A stretch of DNA of 6,710 nt from an uncultured bacterium (GTDB lineage Bacteria > Bacillota > Clostridia > Lachnospirales > Lachnospiraceae). Of the stretch, positions 1 through 5,058 are shown one piece after another (position 1 is the first letter of the stretch; every line of letters begins with the position of its first letter). The translations under genes and the position numbers were made by a program. Where the stretch lies: NCBI GenBank assembly GCA_905214365.1, contig CAJMMH010000156.1, positions 1-6,710 on the forward strand, written 5' to 3'. The notes below the pieces were generated by a model that worked only from the letters and a program-made list of their open reading frames with translations, was not told where the DNA came from and did no database searches.

Positions 1-369
1 AAAACTCCGCTCTCCTTCTCCATATAAAATCCCGTCCGCCTGCGGAAGCTCTCTCAGACATGCCTCGCAGTCATACGAAACCTCCGGGCCTCCCAGCCAG
101 ATCTGCATCTGCGGACAAAGCTGCTTTAAGTTCCGTACTAATATCCTTACATATTCCATATTCCAAAGATAACAGGAAAAACAGACCACATCCGCATGCC
201 GCAGATAAATATCGTCAAAGATTTCCGCTGCATGGTGGTTGATCGTATACTCAGCCAGTTCAACTGTCACTCCGGGAATCTTTCTGCGCTCTGCGCAGTC
301 CTTCAGCAGATAAACTGCCGGGTTGGAATGAATATACTTAGAATTAATTGCTGCTAACAGACACTTCAT
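1..369 (-). CDS. B12-binding domain radical SAM protein, N-terminal part (runs off the left edge)
   Basis: Only the first 123 codons are present; the gene continues beyond base 1. The start is an ATG at 369-367, preceded by a GGGAG-containing Shine-Dalgarno region, and the N-terminus (MKCLLAAINSKYIHSNPAVY) begins like family members of full length. The piece reads as a cobalamin-binding-type Rossmann domain: a first beta strand (residues 2-8), 'ADVVCFSCYLWN' at about 59-70, 'IWLGGPEVSYD' at 90-100, and 'ADGILYGEGE' at 111-120. The GGPEVS and GEGE segments are typical of B12-binding domains fused to a radical SAM domain (DUF4080-type proteins). The radical SAM CxxxCxxC cluster would lie outside the window and cannot be confirmed. 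It lies 19 bases after the NUDIX gene and is probably co-transcribed with it. The substrate is unknown. Family assignment is fairly sure, the reaction is not. Confidence 0.82.
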   Translation of the reverse strand, partial: MKCLLAAINSKYIHSNPAVYLLKDCAERRKIPGVTVELAEYTINHHAAEIFDDIYLRHADVVCFSCYLWNMEYVRILVRNLKQLCPQMQIWLGGPEVSYDCEACLRELPQADGILYGEGERSF

Positions 370-388
370 GCGGTCCGCTCCCTTCTGC

Positions 389-1009
389 TTAATCAATCTG
401 TGTTTTCCAGTTTTTGGACCGGTACGCCTCAAAGCACATCCGGATCTGCTCTTCATTATTCTTTTCTTCCGCGAGCTTTGGCAACTCATCCTCTGAGAAC
501 CATCCGCTTTCCACAGTTTCTATGTTCTTCTCAAACGCCCCGCTGACCGCGGTACACAGTGCAAATACCTTGCAGATCTTCCAGGCGTAAACCGGCTTGT
601 TATGCTTCTCCCGATCCTGCACGGCAACAACGGTATCTACCGTCACCTCCAAACCTGCTTCTTCTTTTACTTCCTTGATCAGATTTTCCTTTACTGAAAC
701 GTCAACGTCCACCCAGCCGCCGGGAAGCGACCATGTCCCGTTATTCTCTTTTACCAACAGAATCTTTCCATCCTGAAAAACTGCCGCCCGCGTATCGAGC
801 TTCGGCGTCTGATAACCGGTTTCACCACAGAAAAGATCCGTTACCTTTTCCCTGGAAATTTCCGTTTTCCAGCTTACCATCTCTGCCGCAATCGACCGAA
901 TCTCCTCATACCGCTCCCGGTCGTAAACATCCTTTCCATAAGCAAGGCCCGCCTGTGCAATCGCCTGCAGCTTCACCGCCCATTCCAGCCATTTTTCATT
1001 CGTTTCCAT
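389..1009 (-). CDS. NUDIX hydrolase with NUDIX N-terminal helical domain (CDP-choline/ADP-ribose pyrophosphatase type)
   Basis: This 206-residue cytosolic protein should cleave a nucleoside diphosphate linked to another moiety. Residues about 5-65 (KWLEWAVKLQAIAQAGLAYG, then a DVYDRERYEEIR segment) match the N-terminal helical domain of the group that includes the Bacillus CDP-choline pyrophosphatase and ADP-ribose pyrophosphatases. The catalytic NUDIX domain follows 'GYQTPKLDTRAAVF' (65-78). The NUDIX box spans G98-L120 and ends KEVKEEAGL (112-120). It keeps the metal-binding glutamates, has Lys for the usual Arg, and Val for the usual Glu at box position 7; from memory this subfamily commonly has a hydrophobic residue there. 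AAGGAG (plus strand 1022-1027) is 12 bases from the ATG, a little far, but the family N-terminus supports this start. The exact substrate cannot be read from sequence. It lies just upstream of the radical SAM gene. Confidence 0.9.
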   Translation of the reverse strand: METNEKWLEWAVKLQAIAQAGLAYGKDVYDRERYEEIRSIAAEMVSWKTEISREKVTDLFCGETGYQTPKLDTRAAVFQDGKILLVKENNGTWSLPGGWVDVDVSVKENLIKEVKEEAGLEVTVDTVVAVQDREKHNKPVYAWKICKVFALCTAVSGAFEKNIETVESGWFSEDELPKLAEEKNNEEQIRMCFEAYRSKNWKTQID

Positions 1010-1079
1010 CCTTTGTTTCGTCTCCTTCCTGACAATCTGTTACTGTTCTCGCTTTACTCAAACAAGAACGGACTTTTGA

Positions 1080-1121
1080 AAAAGTCCCTACAGCCAGTCT
1101 TCCTGCTCTGTAAGGACTTTT
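1080..1121 (-). terminator. Probable bidirectional intrinsic terminator
   Basis: The arms AAAAGTCCCTACAG (1080-1093) and CTGTAAGGACTTTT (1108-1121) pair over 14 positions with one mismatch around a 14-base loop. On the minus strand the stem is followed by a T-run, so it would end transcription arriving from the broken nuclease gene before the NUDIX gene. On the plus strand it is followed by TTCTTTTT, so it may work both ways. Confidence 0.72.
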
Positions 1122-1141
1122 CTTTTTACTTTGCAGCGGTT

Positions 1142-1675
1142 TCAGTCTGCATAATTTCCTGCAATCTCTGCCGCTTTTTCTTTTCTATCAATCAGCGCTT
1201 TTTCAACATCATCCACAGCCTGCTCTGCCTGCTCTTTCGTCCATCCGTTCTGACTGCAATATGTCTGCACAAGAACCTGTTTCAGATACTATGCAGTATC
1301 TGCTTCTTGATTTGCACGGGCATTGGCAGCGTCTATTTGTACTTTCTGTTTCTCTACGGTCTCCTGGAAACCGGCATTCATTTCTGTTTCTTATTTATTA
1401 ACTGCTTTTTCTACCGCTTCTTTAATCATATCCCGGATTGATTTACAGGTTCTCGGATTTCCCGTCTTTACAGCCTCCTGAAATCCTGCATTCATTTCCG
1501 TTCTATTTTTTTCTACCGCCTCTTTAATCATGTCATCAACTGCTTTACACACATTTACCACCTCCGATTCCTCGTTTTCTTCCATACGAATCCCCGCGCA
1601 CACAGAAATCACATCCGCCCCTTCGCGGCTGACTCTTTGATACGCTGAGTCCTCTTCTACTAGTCTTTCCAGTTT
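1142..1675 (-). pseudogene. C-terminal remnant of an Rpn/PD-(D/E)XK nuclease-family transposase-like protein, two in-frame stops
   Basis: One minus-strand frame stays open from 1675 to the TGA at 1142-1144 except for TAA at 1391-1393 and TAG at 1289-1291. The start of the translation (residues like LVEEDSAYQRVSREGADVIS, then a 'VVNVCKAVDDMIKEAVEK' stretch) resembles the C-terminal region of PD-(D/E)XK nuclease family transposases (Rpn group), which typically has a '(D/N)MCKAIxDMI' motif followed by a charged helical tail. Between and after the stops the frame still reads plausible helical, Glu/Lys/Gln-rich protein, ending DRKEKAAEIAGNYAD just before the terminator at 1080-1121. The catalytic domain is absent. 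A GTG at 1612 could start a 73-residue protein, but there is no reason to think it is used. Recent decay is the simplest reading. Family assignment rests on remembered motifs. Confidence 0.6.
1355..1549 (-). repeat. Internal tandem duplication in the nuclease-remnant tail (about 102 nt period)
   Basis: The translated tail repeats the pattern CK(A/S)-x-x-DMIKEAVEK ... EMNAGFQE(A/T)V. Unit 1 starts at base 1549 and unit 2 at 1447, a 34-codon offset. The second unit carries four extra codons, including the TAA stop at 1391-1393, before EMNAGFQE recurs. The similarity is visible in the DNA as well as the protein. Confidence 0.65.
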
Positions 1676-1968
1676 TTATGTGCTCTCGGAGTCTCGTTGT
1701 ACCGGATGTTGCGAGAGGATTTTTCGTCGGAGGTGTCTGAATTTTTGAAGCGTACGCGGAACGTACGTTGAAAAAATTCAGACACCTCCGGCGACTGTTC
1801 CTGTTTCTCTTCGGTATGGTGGATGATGCCTATTTCAGTCGAATCCTGCGGTCTTAAACGCACCGGATTGATGACCTGCTTTCCCCCATAGAGGAAGAAA
1901 TTAAAGGCATCTGCAAAAATGGTATTTTGTTTCATGTACTCCTTGGTAACAGAATCTTCCTTTCTCAT
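1660..1968 (-). pseudogene. N-terminal remnant of an Rpn/PD-(D/E)XK nuclease-family transposase-like protein, fused to repeat-derived sequence
   Basis: The start is the ATG at 1968-1966, preceded by AAGAGGT about seven bases away. The N-terminus (MRKEDSVTKEYMKQNTIFAD, then AFNFFLYGGKQVINPVRLRP, then QDSTEIGI) is characteristic of Clostridia PD-(D/E)XK nuclease family transposases, where a 'VTKxYMxDNxxFADAFNFLxYxG' start is usual. Similarity ends near residue 60 (EEKQEQSP). The rest of the 102-residue frame (from about 1790) is read from the palindromic repeat and ends in TAG at 1660-1662. Full-length members are around 300 residues, so roughly the central two thirds, with the nuclease active site, is missing. 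The frame is open upstream to 2061, but only the internal Met has a ribosome site and family support. It is probably non-functional. Confidence 0.68.
1678..1795. repeat. Palindromic interspersed repeat, copy 1 (full length)
   Basis: This 118-base element matches 6616-6709 without gaps at 83 of 94 positions. It has two hairpins. A small one pairs CTCTCG with CGAGAG around 'cgttgtaccgga'. The large one is a perfect 19-bp stem, CGGAGGTGTCTGAATTTTT (1728-1746) against its complement at 1772-1790, then a GA/GA internal mismatch, then CGTACG (1751-1756) and CGTACG (1762-1767) around the loop CGGAA. The left edge at 1678 is where the two copies begin to agree. It separates the two halves of the broken nuclease gene. 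No transposase is encoded, so it resembles a REP/MITE-like non-autonomous element; the family is not recognised. Confidence 0.85.
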
Positions 1969-2005
1969 GCTGCTACCTCTTTTCTGCCGCATGACAACCA
2001 CAGAA

Positions 2006-2078
2006 CCAAGCATTGTCTCATCATTTCGTCCCGGAATACTGATCTGGTATCTCTCAGGCACAACTTACAATGCTTTGG
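2006..2078 (-). other. Possible structured leader of the broken nuclease gene
   Basis: On the minus strand CCAAAGCATTGT (2078-2067) can pair with ACAATGCTTGG (2016-2006), with one bulged A, enclosing about 50 bases that include a smaller GATAC/GTATT hairpin. It lies between a candidate promoter (2136-2164) and the start at 1968. No known riboswitch class was recognised. It could be chance. Confidence 0.25.
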
Positions 2079-2135
2079 CCGTTTTCTGACACCGGCAAAC
2101 AAAATACGCGCGGAAATTTTCTTTCCTGCGCATAT

Positions 2136-2164
2136 AGTGTAACATAGTTTTCGCTGTGTGACAA
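2136..2164 (-). promoter_or_regulatory. Candidate sigma-A promoter for the broken nuclease gene
   Basis: Reading the minus strand, TTGTCA (2164-2159) is followed after exactly 17 bases by TACACT (2141-2136). It would give a leader of about 160 bases before the ATG at 1968. The -35 lies in one arm of the palindrome 2158-2215. The -10 is imperfect. Confidence 0.35.
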
Positions 2165-2215
2165 GGATTTCCTGCATTCGCCAAACAGATGCGAACCCCT
2201 GCAGTTACCTGTCAC
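2158..2215. other. Imperfect long palindrome between the ABC operon and the broken nuclease gene
   Basis: The outer arms GTGACAAGG (2158-2166) and CCTGTCAC (2208-2215) pair with one bulge. The inner arms CTGCATTCGC (2172-2181) pair with GCGAA (2191-2195) and TGCAG (2200-2204), leaving four unpaired C residues and a 9-base loop. Neither side has a T-run, so it is not a standard terminator. A short CCATGC/GCATGG hairpin follows at 2220-2233. The rest of 2216-2271 shows nothing recognisable. This block may be where ABC-operon transcripts end or are processed, but that is inference. Confidence 0.4.
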
Positions 2216-2271
2216 TCGCCCATGCAAGCATGGCTCATTTCATTCACAGCTGCCGTCCAGAGCTTTCATTC

Positions 2272-2907
2272 TTATAAATCCTCTTTTTGTATGATCCGAA
2301 TGCTTATCTGATAAGAAACTGCCAGTCCGACCATTGCCAACAGCAATCCGCCCGCTGATCCGATAACAGCCGCGTGCAGATTCAAAGATGTATCAGCATC
2401 AGAAACATTGAGGTTCCTGACACTCCAGATTCTGCCTGCGACATATAAAGCTATCATAGTAATCTCTATGACAGTCCATGCCTTCCCTTCTATCTCAAAG
2501 TTCTTCAGCCGCATCGGAATCCCGATAATACTAATCCACGGAAGCAAATTCAAAAGCATCACCATTTCTACTTTTTCCATTTGGCTGATTCCATGTCCCG
2601 TCAGCTGCATCCCAATTCCATAAATGCCGTATACGACCAGGCACCAGATCAGCCCCGTTCCCACGCTGAGTACGTATTTCTCCGCAACTACCGTTTCGAT
2701 CCGTATCGGAAGCATCATATCCATCCTTGTCCTGGTCTCCAGCAATCCAACAAGCACTACCATTGTACCCATAATTACCGTGGCCGTCAGTAAAAATCCG
2801 CCGCTGTTAAAAATCAAATCCATAAAAATCGCCGCAAGCAGACTCAGCGCGTACAGTTTCTTCTGCCGCACCATTTGCCGAAGATCCATTTGCAATAATT
2901 TCCCCAT
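2272..2907 (-). CDS. ABC-2 type transporter permease (second subunit)
   Basis: This is a 211-residue membrane protein. The open frame extends upstream to 3132, but that part overlaps the preceding permease gene in another frame. The ATG at 2907, with AAAGGA about 11 bases before it and a typical N-terminus (MGKLLQMDLRQMVRQKK), is the likely start. About six hydrophobic segments are visible (roughly residues 18-34, 37-56, 78-100, 115-131, 143-160, 177-200). 'MMLPIRIETVVAEKYVLS' (64-81) matches the loop 'LPI-x-Y/V-V-x-x-KY' of ABC-2 permeases of the ABC2_membrane_5 type and parallels the same loop in the neighbouring permease. It follows that gene by 35 bases and ends the operon. It probably pairs with that permease as a heterodimer on the single ATPase. 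The cargo is unknown. Confidence 0.8.
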   Translation of the reverse strand: MGKLLQMDLRQMVRQKKLYALSLLAAIFMDLIFNSGGFLLTATVIMGTMVVLVGLLETRTRMDMMLPIRIETVVAEKYVLSVGTGLIWCLVVYGIYGIGMQLTGHGISQMEKVEMVMLLNLLPWISIIGIPMRLKNFEIEGKAWTVIEITMIALYVAGRIWSVRNLNVSDADTSLNLHAAVIGSAGGLLLAMVGLAVSYQISIRIIQKEDL

Positions 2908-2942
2908 GTTCCGTATTTCCTTTCTCTGTAACCTACAGCTTA

Positions 2943-3593
2943 TCACGCTTCTCTTTTCTTCAGAATCGAAATGCTTCCGCAATAGGAAATCCACAGTGCC
3001 GCTGCCGCCGCCAGATAGATGCCGAAAGCTGCTGCAACTGGCGGAAGCGCGTTCCAATATACAGGCAGATTTTCCACGGAAATTCCTGCCTTGGATAAAA
3101 TACCCGCTGCCAGATATACGGCTGCCAGGCACATGCCAAACACAGCAGTCAGTACCATTCTGCTCCCTTCCGCGCCAAATTTCAGCTCAATTGGAATCAT
3201 CACCGCAATGCTAATGCCAAGCGCCGGATACATCATGCCGCTGATGCTCACCATGCGGCGCAGCTCTTCGGCGGTACCGCTTTTCGCCCACAATCCGACA
3301 ATGCAGAGCGCTGCGGCAGCCAGGAAGAAAATCGTCCTGCCTCCGAAGCAAAGCAGATACTTTTCTCTCACATATATGTTTTTCGTGATCGGAAGGGTCT
3401 GCAGAAACGCGTATCCGCTTTCATCATTAGAAATCGTTCCGACTAAAAGCAGGGTGCATACCAATGTCAGGAACGCAATTGCAAAGATTCCGTTCTGCGA
3501 AACGCCAAGCACCACAGCAATAATCAGGAATGTAAGCATCTCCCGTTTCCGCTGTATGATCAGCCTGATATCTTTTTCCAACAATCCGTTCAT
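2943..3593 (-). CDS. ABC-2 type transporter permease (first subunit)
   Basis: This is a 216-residue membrane protein. Its ATG (3593-3591) overlaps the ATPase stop by four bases (ATGA), so translation is probably coupled. The N-terminal 'MNGLLEKDIRLIIQRKR' is a cytosolic amphipathic start usual in ABC2_membrane_5 proteins, followed by about six membrane segments (roughly 19-31, 35-54, 82-102, 118-135, 146-165, 184-206). The loop 'NDESGYAFLQTLPITKNIYV', followed by REKY (56-79), is the clearest family signature. In related systems these permeases are encoded next to a YtrA-type GntR regulator and an ATPase, and act in export of, or defence against, membrane-active peptides or small amphiphiles. 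A role in this organism is inference from that context only. Confidence 0.85.
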   Translation of the reverse strand: MNGLLEKDIRLIIQRKREMLTFLIIAVVLGVSQNGIFAIAFLTLVCTLLLVGTISNDESGYAFLQTLPITKNIYVREKYLLCFGGRTIFFLAAAALCIVGLWAKSGTAEELRRMVSISGMMYPALGISIAVMIPIELKFGAEGSRMVLTAVFGMCLAAVYLAAGILSKAGISVENLPVYWNALPPVAAAFGIYLAAAAALWISYCGSISILKKREA

Positions 3594-4441
3594 GCTTCTG
3601 TCCCTCCTGTCATCATCAGAATCATTCCGTCAATCCCGCTTTTCTCAATCGCCAGGCCCGGATAATTTTCCGCATAATACTGCTTTTCCGCAGTCAGACA
3701 GCTATATCCATACGCTTCCTTTCTGGTTTTCAGAAGAAAGCGTTTGTCAATGTTCCGGTACTGTTCTTCATCCAGCTTTATCACGGCGTACTGATCCAGA
3801 ATCGTATCGGTATCTTCATGCATCACAATGGACCCGTTGTGAATGAGATAAATATCATCGCACAGTCCCTCCAGATCCGACGCGATATGGGATGTAATGA
3901 GCAGCGACCGGTTGTCCCGCTCTGCCAGGTACGCCCGCAGCAGATCCAGAATCTGCCTTCTCGCCTCTGCGTCCAGTCCGGCCGTCGGCTCATCCAGAAT
4001 CAGCAGATCTGCCTGATGCGTGACCGCAATCAGAATCTTCATCTTGGCCCGCATACCGGTTGAATACTGGCTGATTTGCTTTTCCATCGGAACTTGAAAT
4101 TTCCGGCAAAGTGTTTCAAACCGTTCCTCATCAAAATTTCGGTACATCTTTTTCAGAATTTTCCAGATATCGTTTCCGGTCAGAAATCCGCTGAATCCGG
4201 AACCCGGCATCGAAACGCCAATCCGCTCTTTCTCCTGCACCCCAAGATTCCGGGACTCAGTTCCAAACACAGACACTGATCCTTCATCCGGTTTTGCCAG
4301 GCCCAGAATCAGCCGGAGAACCGTACTCTTTCCCGCACCGTTTTTGCCGACCAGTCCGGTTACTCTCCCTTCCGGCAGCTCCATCGACAGATCCAGCTGA
4401 AAGTCCCTGTACTGCTTTTTTACCTGTTTGACTGTAATCAT
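3590..4441 (-). CDS. ABC transporter ATP-binding protein
   Basis: This 283-residue protein is a cytosolic ATPase that should power the two ABC-2 permeases encoded after it. Walker A is GKNGAGKST (32-40), Walker B is LLILDEP (146-152), the D-loop GLD is at 155-157, and the switch histidine is H185 (TSHIASDLE). The signature loop is the degenerate YSTGM (126-130) instead of LSGGQ, and the Q-loop region (about 73-87, 'IGVSMPGSGFSG') has no glutamine. Both features are familiar in GntR-linked ABC-2 ATPases. A C-terminal extension of about 70 residues (215-283) follows the nucleotide-binding domain. The gene overlaps the regulator upstream and the permease downstream by ATGA each. Only one ATPase is present, so a homodimer is expected, unlike the two-ATPase Pmt system of Staphylococcus. 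Confidence 0.93.
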   Translation of the reverse strand: MITVKQVKKQYRDFQLDLSMELPEGRVTGLVGKNGAGKSTVLRLILGLAKPDEGSVSVFGTESRNLGVQEKERIGVSMPGSGFSGFLTGNDIWKILKKMYRNFDEERFETLCRKFQVPMEKQISQYSTGMRAKMKILIAVTHQADLLILDEPTAGLDAEARRQILDLLRAYLAERDNRSLLITSHIASDLEGLCDDIYLIHNGSIVMHEDTDTILDQYAVIKLDEEQYRNIDKRFLLKTRKEAYGYSCLTAEKQYYAENYPGLAIEKSGIDGMILMMTGGTEA

Positions 4442-4815
4442 ACTGACTCCTCCAATAATACGGAAATCAGATCTCTGATCTCTCCATTGTCCATTCCGAT
4501 CAGATGTGCTTTCTGTATGGCCTGCATAAAGTTCTCCTCCACGGCTCTCCTTCTGGCCTCTGCCGCCATCTGCCGGTCTGTCACCGCCACAAACGTCCCT
4601 TTTCCATGGACCGTAACCACAAAGCCATCTTCCTCCAGATGGTCATATGCCTTTTTTACGGTAAGCGCGCTGATCCTCAACTCGCCGGAAAGTGTCCGGA
4701 CAGATGGAAGCGCTTCATTTTCTTTCAGTTCTCCCGCAATAATCGCCTGCTTCACCTGATCCACCAGCTGCTCATAAATTGGGATCATCGATGAACTGTT
4801 TACTATAAAGTGCAT
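4438..4815 (-). CDS. GntR family transcriptional regulator, YtrA subfamily
   Basis: This 125-residue repressor-like protein has an N-terminal winged helix-turn-helix (about 9-76) with the usual 'PIYEQLVDQVKQAIIAGELK', 'LPSVRTLSGELRISALTVKK' and 'HGKGTFVA' segments. A short helical C-terminus of about 50 residues follows, as in the YtrA subfamily, rather than a large ligand-binding domain. The frame is open upstream to 4980, but AAAGGAG (4824-4830) lies 8 bases before the ATG at 4815, which fixes the start; the extra codons would also run back through the promoter. It is the first gene of the ABC operon and overlaps the ATPase by ATGA. The perfect inverted repeat at 4837-4883 over the promoter suggests that it represses its own operon until an inducer or membrane stress releases it. 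Confidence 0.92.
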   Translation of the reverse strand: MHFIVNSSSMIPIYEQLVDQVKQAIIAGELKENEALPSVRTLSGELRISALTVKKAYDHLEEDGFVVTVHGKGTFVAVTDRQMAAEARRRAVEENFMQAIQKAHLIGMDNGEIRDLISVLLEESV

Positions 4816-4836
4816 GTGCTGTACTCCTTTCTTGCA

Positions 4837-4883
4837 AACAGTATATAACAGTATAGAACTGTTGTCAACTGTTATATACTGTT
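4837..4883. promoter_or_regulatory. Probable GntR/YtrA operator (perfect inverted repeat)
   Basis: AACAGTATATAACAGT (4837-4852) and its exact complement ACTGTTATATACTGTT (4868-4883) flank 15 bases. A nested AACAGT/ACTGTT pair (4847-4852, 4858-4863) lies inside, so several half-sites are present. The repeat covers both promoter hexamers of the GntR operon. Binding by the adjacent GntR protein is inferred from position and symmetry. Confidence 0.8.
4840..4868 (-). promoter_or_regulatory. Sigma-A promoter of the GntR-ABC operon
   Basis: On the minus strand TTGACA (4868-4863) and TATACT (4845-4840) are separated by exactly 17 bases. This is a near-consensus promoter, and the transcript would start about 15-20 bases before the GntR start codon. 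It is embedded in the inverted repeat, so a bound repressor would block RNA polymerase. Confidence 0.8.
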
Positions 4884-4897
4884 TTTTAATATTTTTC

Positions 4898-4928
4898 TTG
4901 ACTCTATATCTATTGCAGAGTTTATAAT
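4898..4928 (+). promoter_or_regulatory. Candidate promoter of the MATE gene
   Basis: TTGACT (4898-4903) is followed by TTTATAAT. The -10 may be TATAAT (4923-4928, 19-base spacer) or TTTATA (4921-4926, 17-base spacer). The -35 starts 15 bases beyond the right arm of the GntR operator, so the regulator might also affect this divergent gene. The predicted start falls at the hairpin 4932-4973. Confidence 0.55.
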
Positions 4929-4931
4929 ATA

Positions 4932-4980
4932 GGGCGTAAAACCCACTACCTTTAGGTGGTGGGATGTAAGCCCAGTTCAC
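4932..4980 (+). mobile_element. Solo end-like hairpin of an IS200/IS605-family element (no transposase)
   Basis: CCCACTACC (4942-4950) and GGTGGTGGG (4955-4963) form a 9-bp stem with one T-G wobble around the loop TTTA. GGGC (4932-4935) and GCCC (4970-4973) form an outer stem, and AGTTCAC follows. From memory, subterminal hairpins reading CCCAC..CCTTTAGG..GTGGG followed by a GTTCAC-like end are typical of right ends (and omega-RNA 3' ends) of IS200/IS605 tnpB elements in Clostridia. Neither tnpA nor tnpB is in the window, so this is a remnant or a small derivative. Confidence 0.5.
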
Positions 4981-5032
4981 AATAGAGCAGAGTCAACACA
5001 GATATTCTCTCGAAATCAACAGCAAAAGCACA

Positions 5033-5058
5033 TACATAAAAAGATTCTGGGAGTACAT
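5033..5058 (+). repeat. Short motif shared with 6588-6612, copy in the MATE leader
   Basis: The pattern TACATAA, AGATTCTG, AGTACAT recurs at 6588-6612 with 22 of 26 aligned columns identical (one gap). Here it ends 13 bases before the MATE ribosome binding site. Function unknown. Confidence 0.5.

Noticed and set aside
1013..1441. Plus-strand open frame of 142 codons, rich in Phe, Leu and Cys
   Set aside because: It is the antisense of the Lys/Glu-rich nuclease remnant and the terminator. Its composition is what complementing AAA/GAA codons gives, and no ribosome site or family match is seen.
1660..1790. Short protein encoded by the palindromic repeat
   Set aside because: The two repeat copies differ mostly by amino-acid-changing substitutions, and the frame is an accident of fusion with the nuclease N-terminus.
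1678..1795. CRISPR repeat or toxin-antitoxin element
   Set aside because: There are no regularly spaced copies with spacers and no toxin or antitoxin gene; the two copies are about 5 kb apart.
2006..2078. TPP riboswitch, suggested by a CTGAGAGA string
   Set aside because: The other conserved TPP elements (the GGGG segment, ACCTGAT and the downstream TAATACC-like region) are not present in order, and the neighbouring gene is not thiamine-related.
2908..3132. N-terminal extension of the second permease upstream of base 2907
   Set aside because: It overlaps the first permease gene in another frame, reads as non-family sequence, and the ATG at 2907 has a ribosome site and a typical N-terminus.
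3019..3846. Plus-strand open frame of 275 codons
   Set aside because: It lies antisense to the first permease and the ATPase, which have clear motifs, overlaps and ribosome sites. No domain is visible.
4816..4980. N-terminal extension of the GntR regulator upstream of base 4815
   Set aside because: It would be translated from the promoter/operator region and the IS-like hairpin. AAAGGAG sits correctly before the ATG at 4815.
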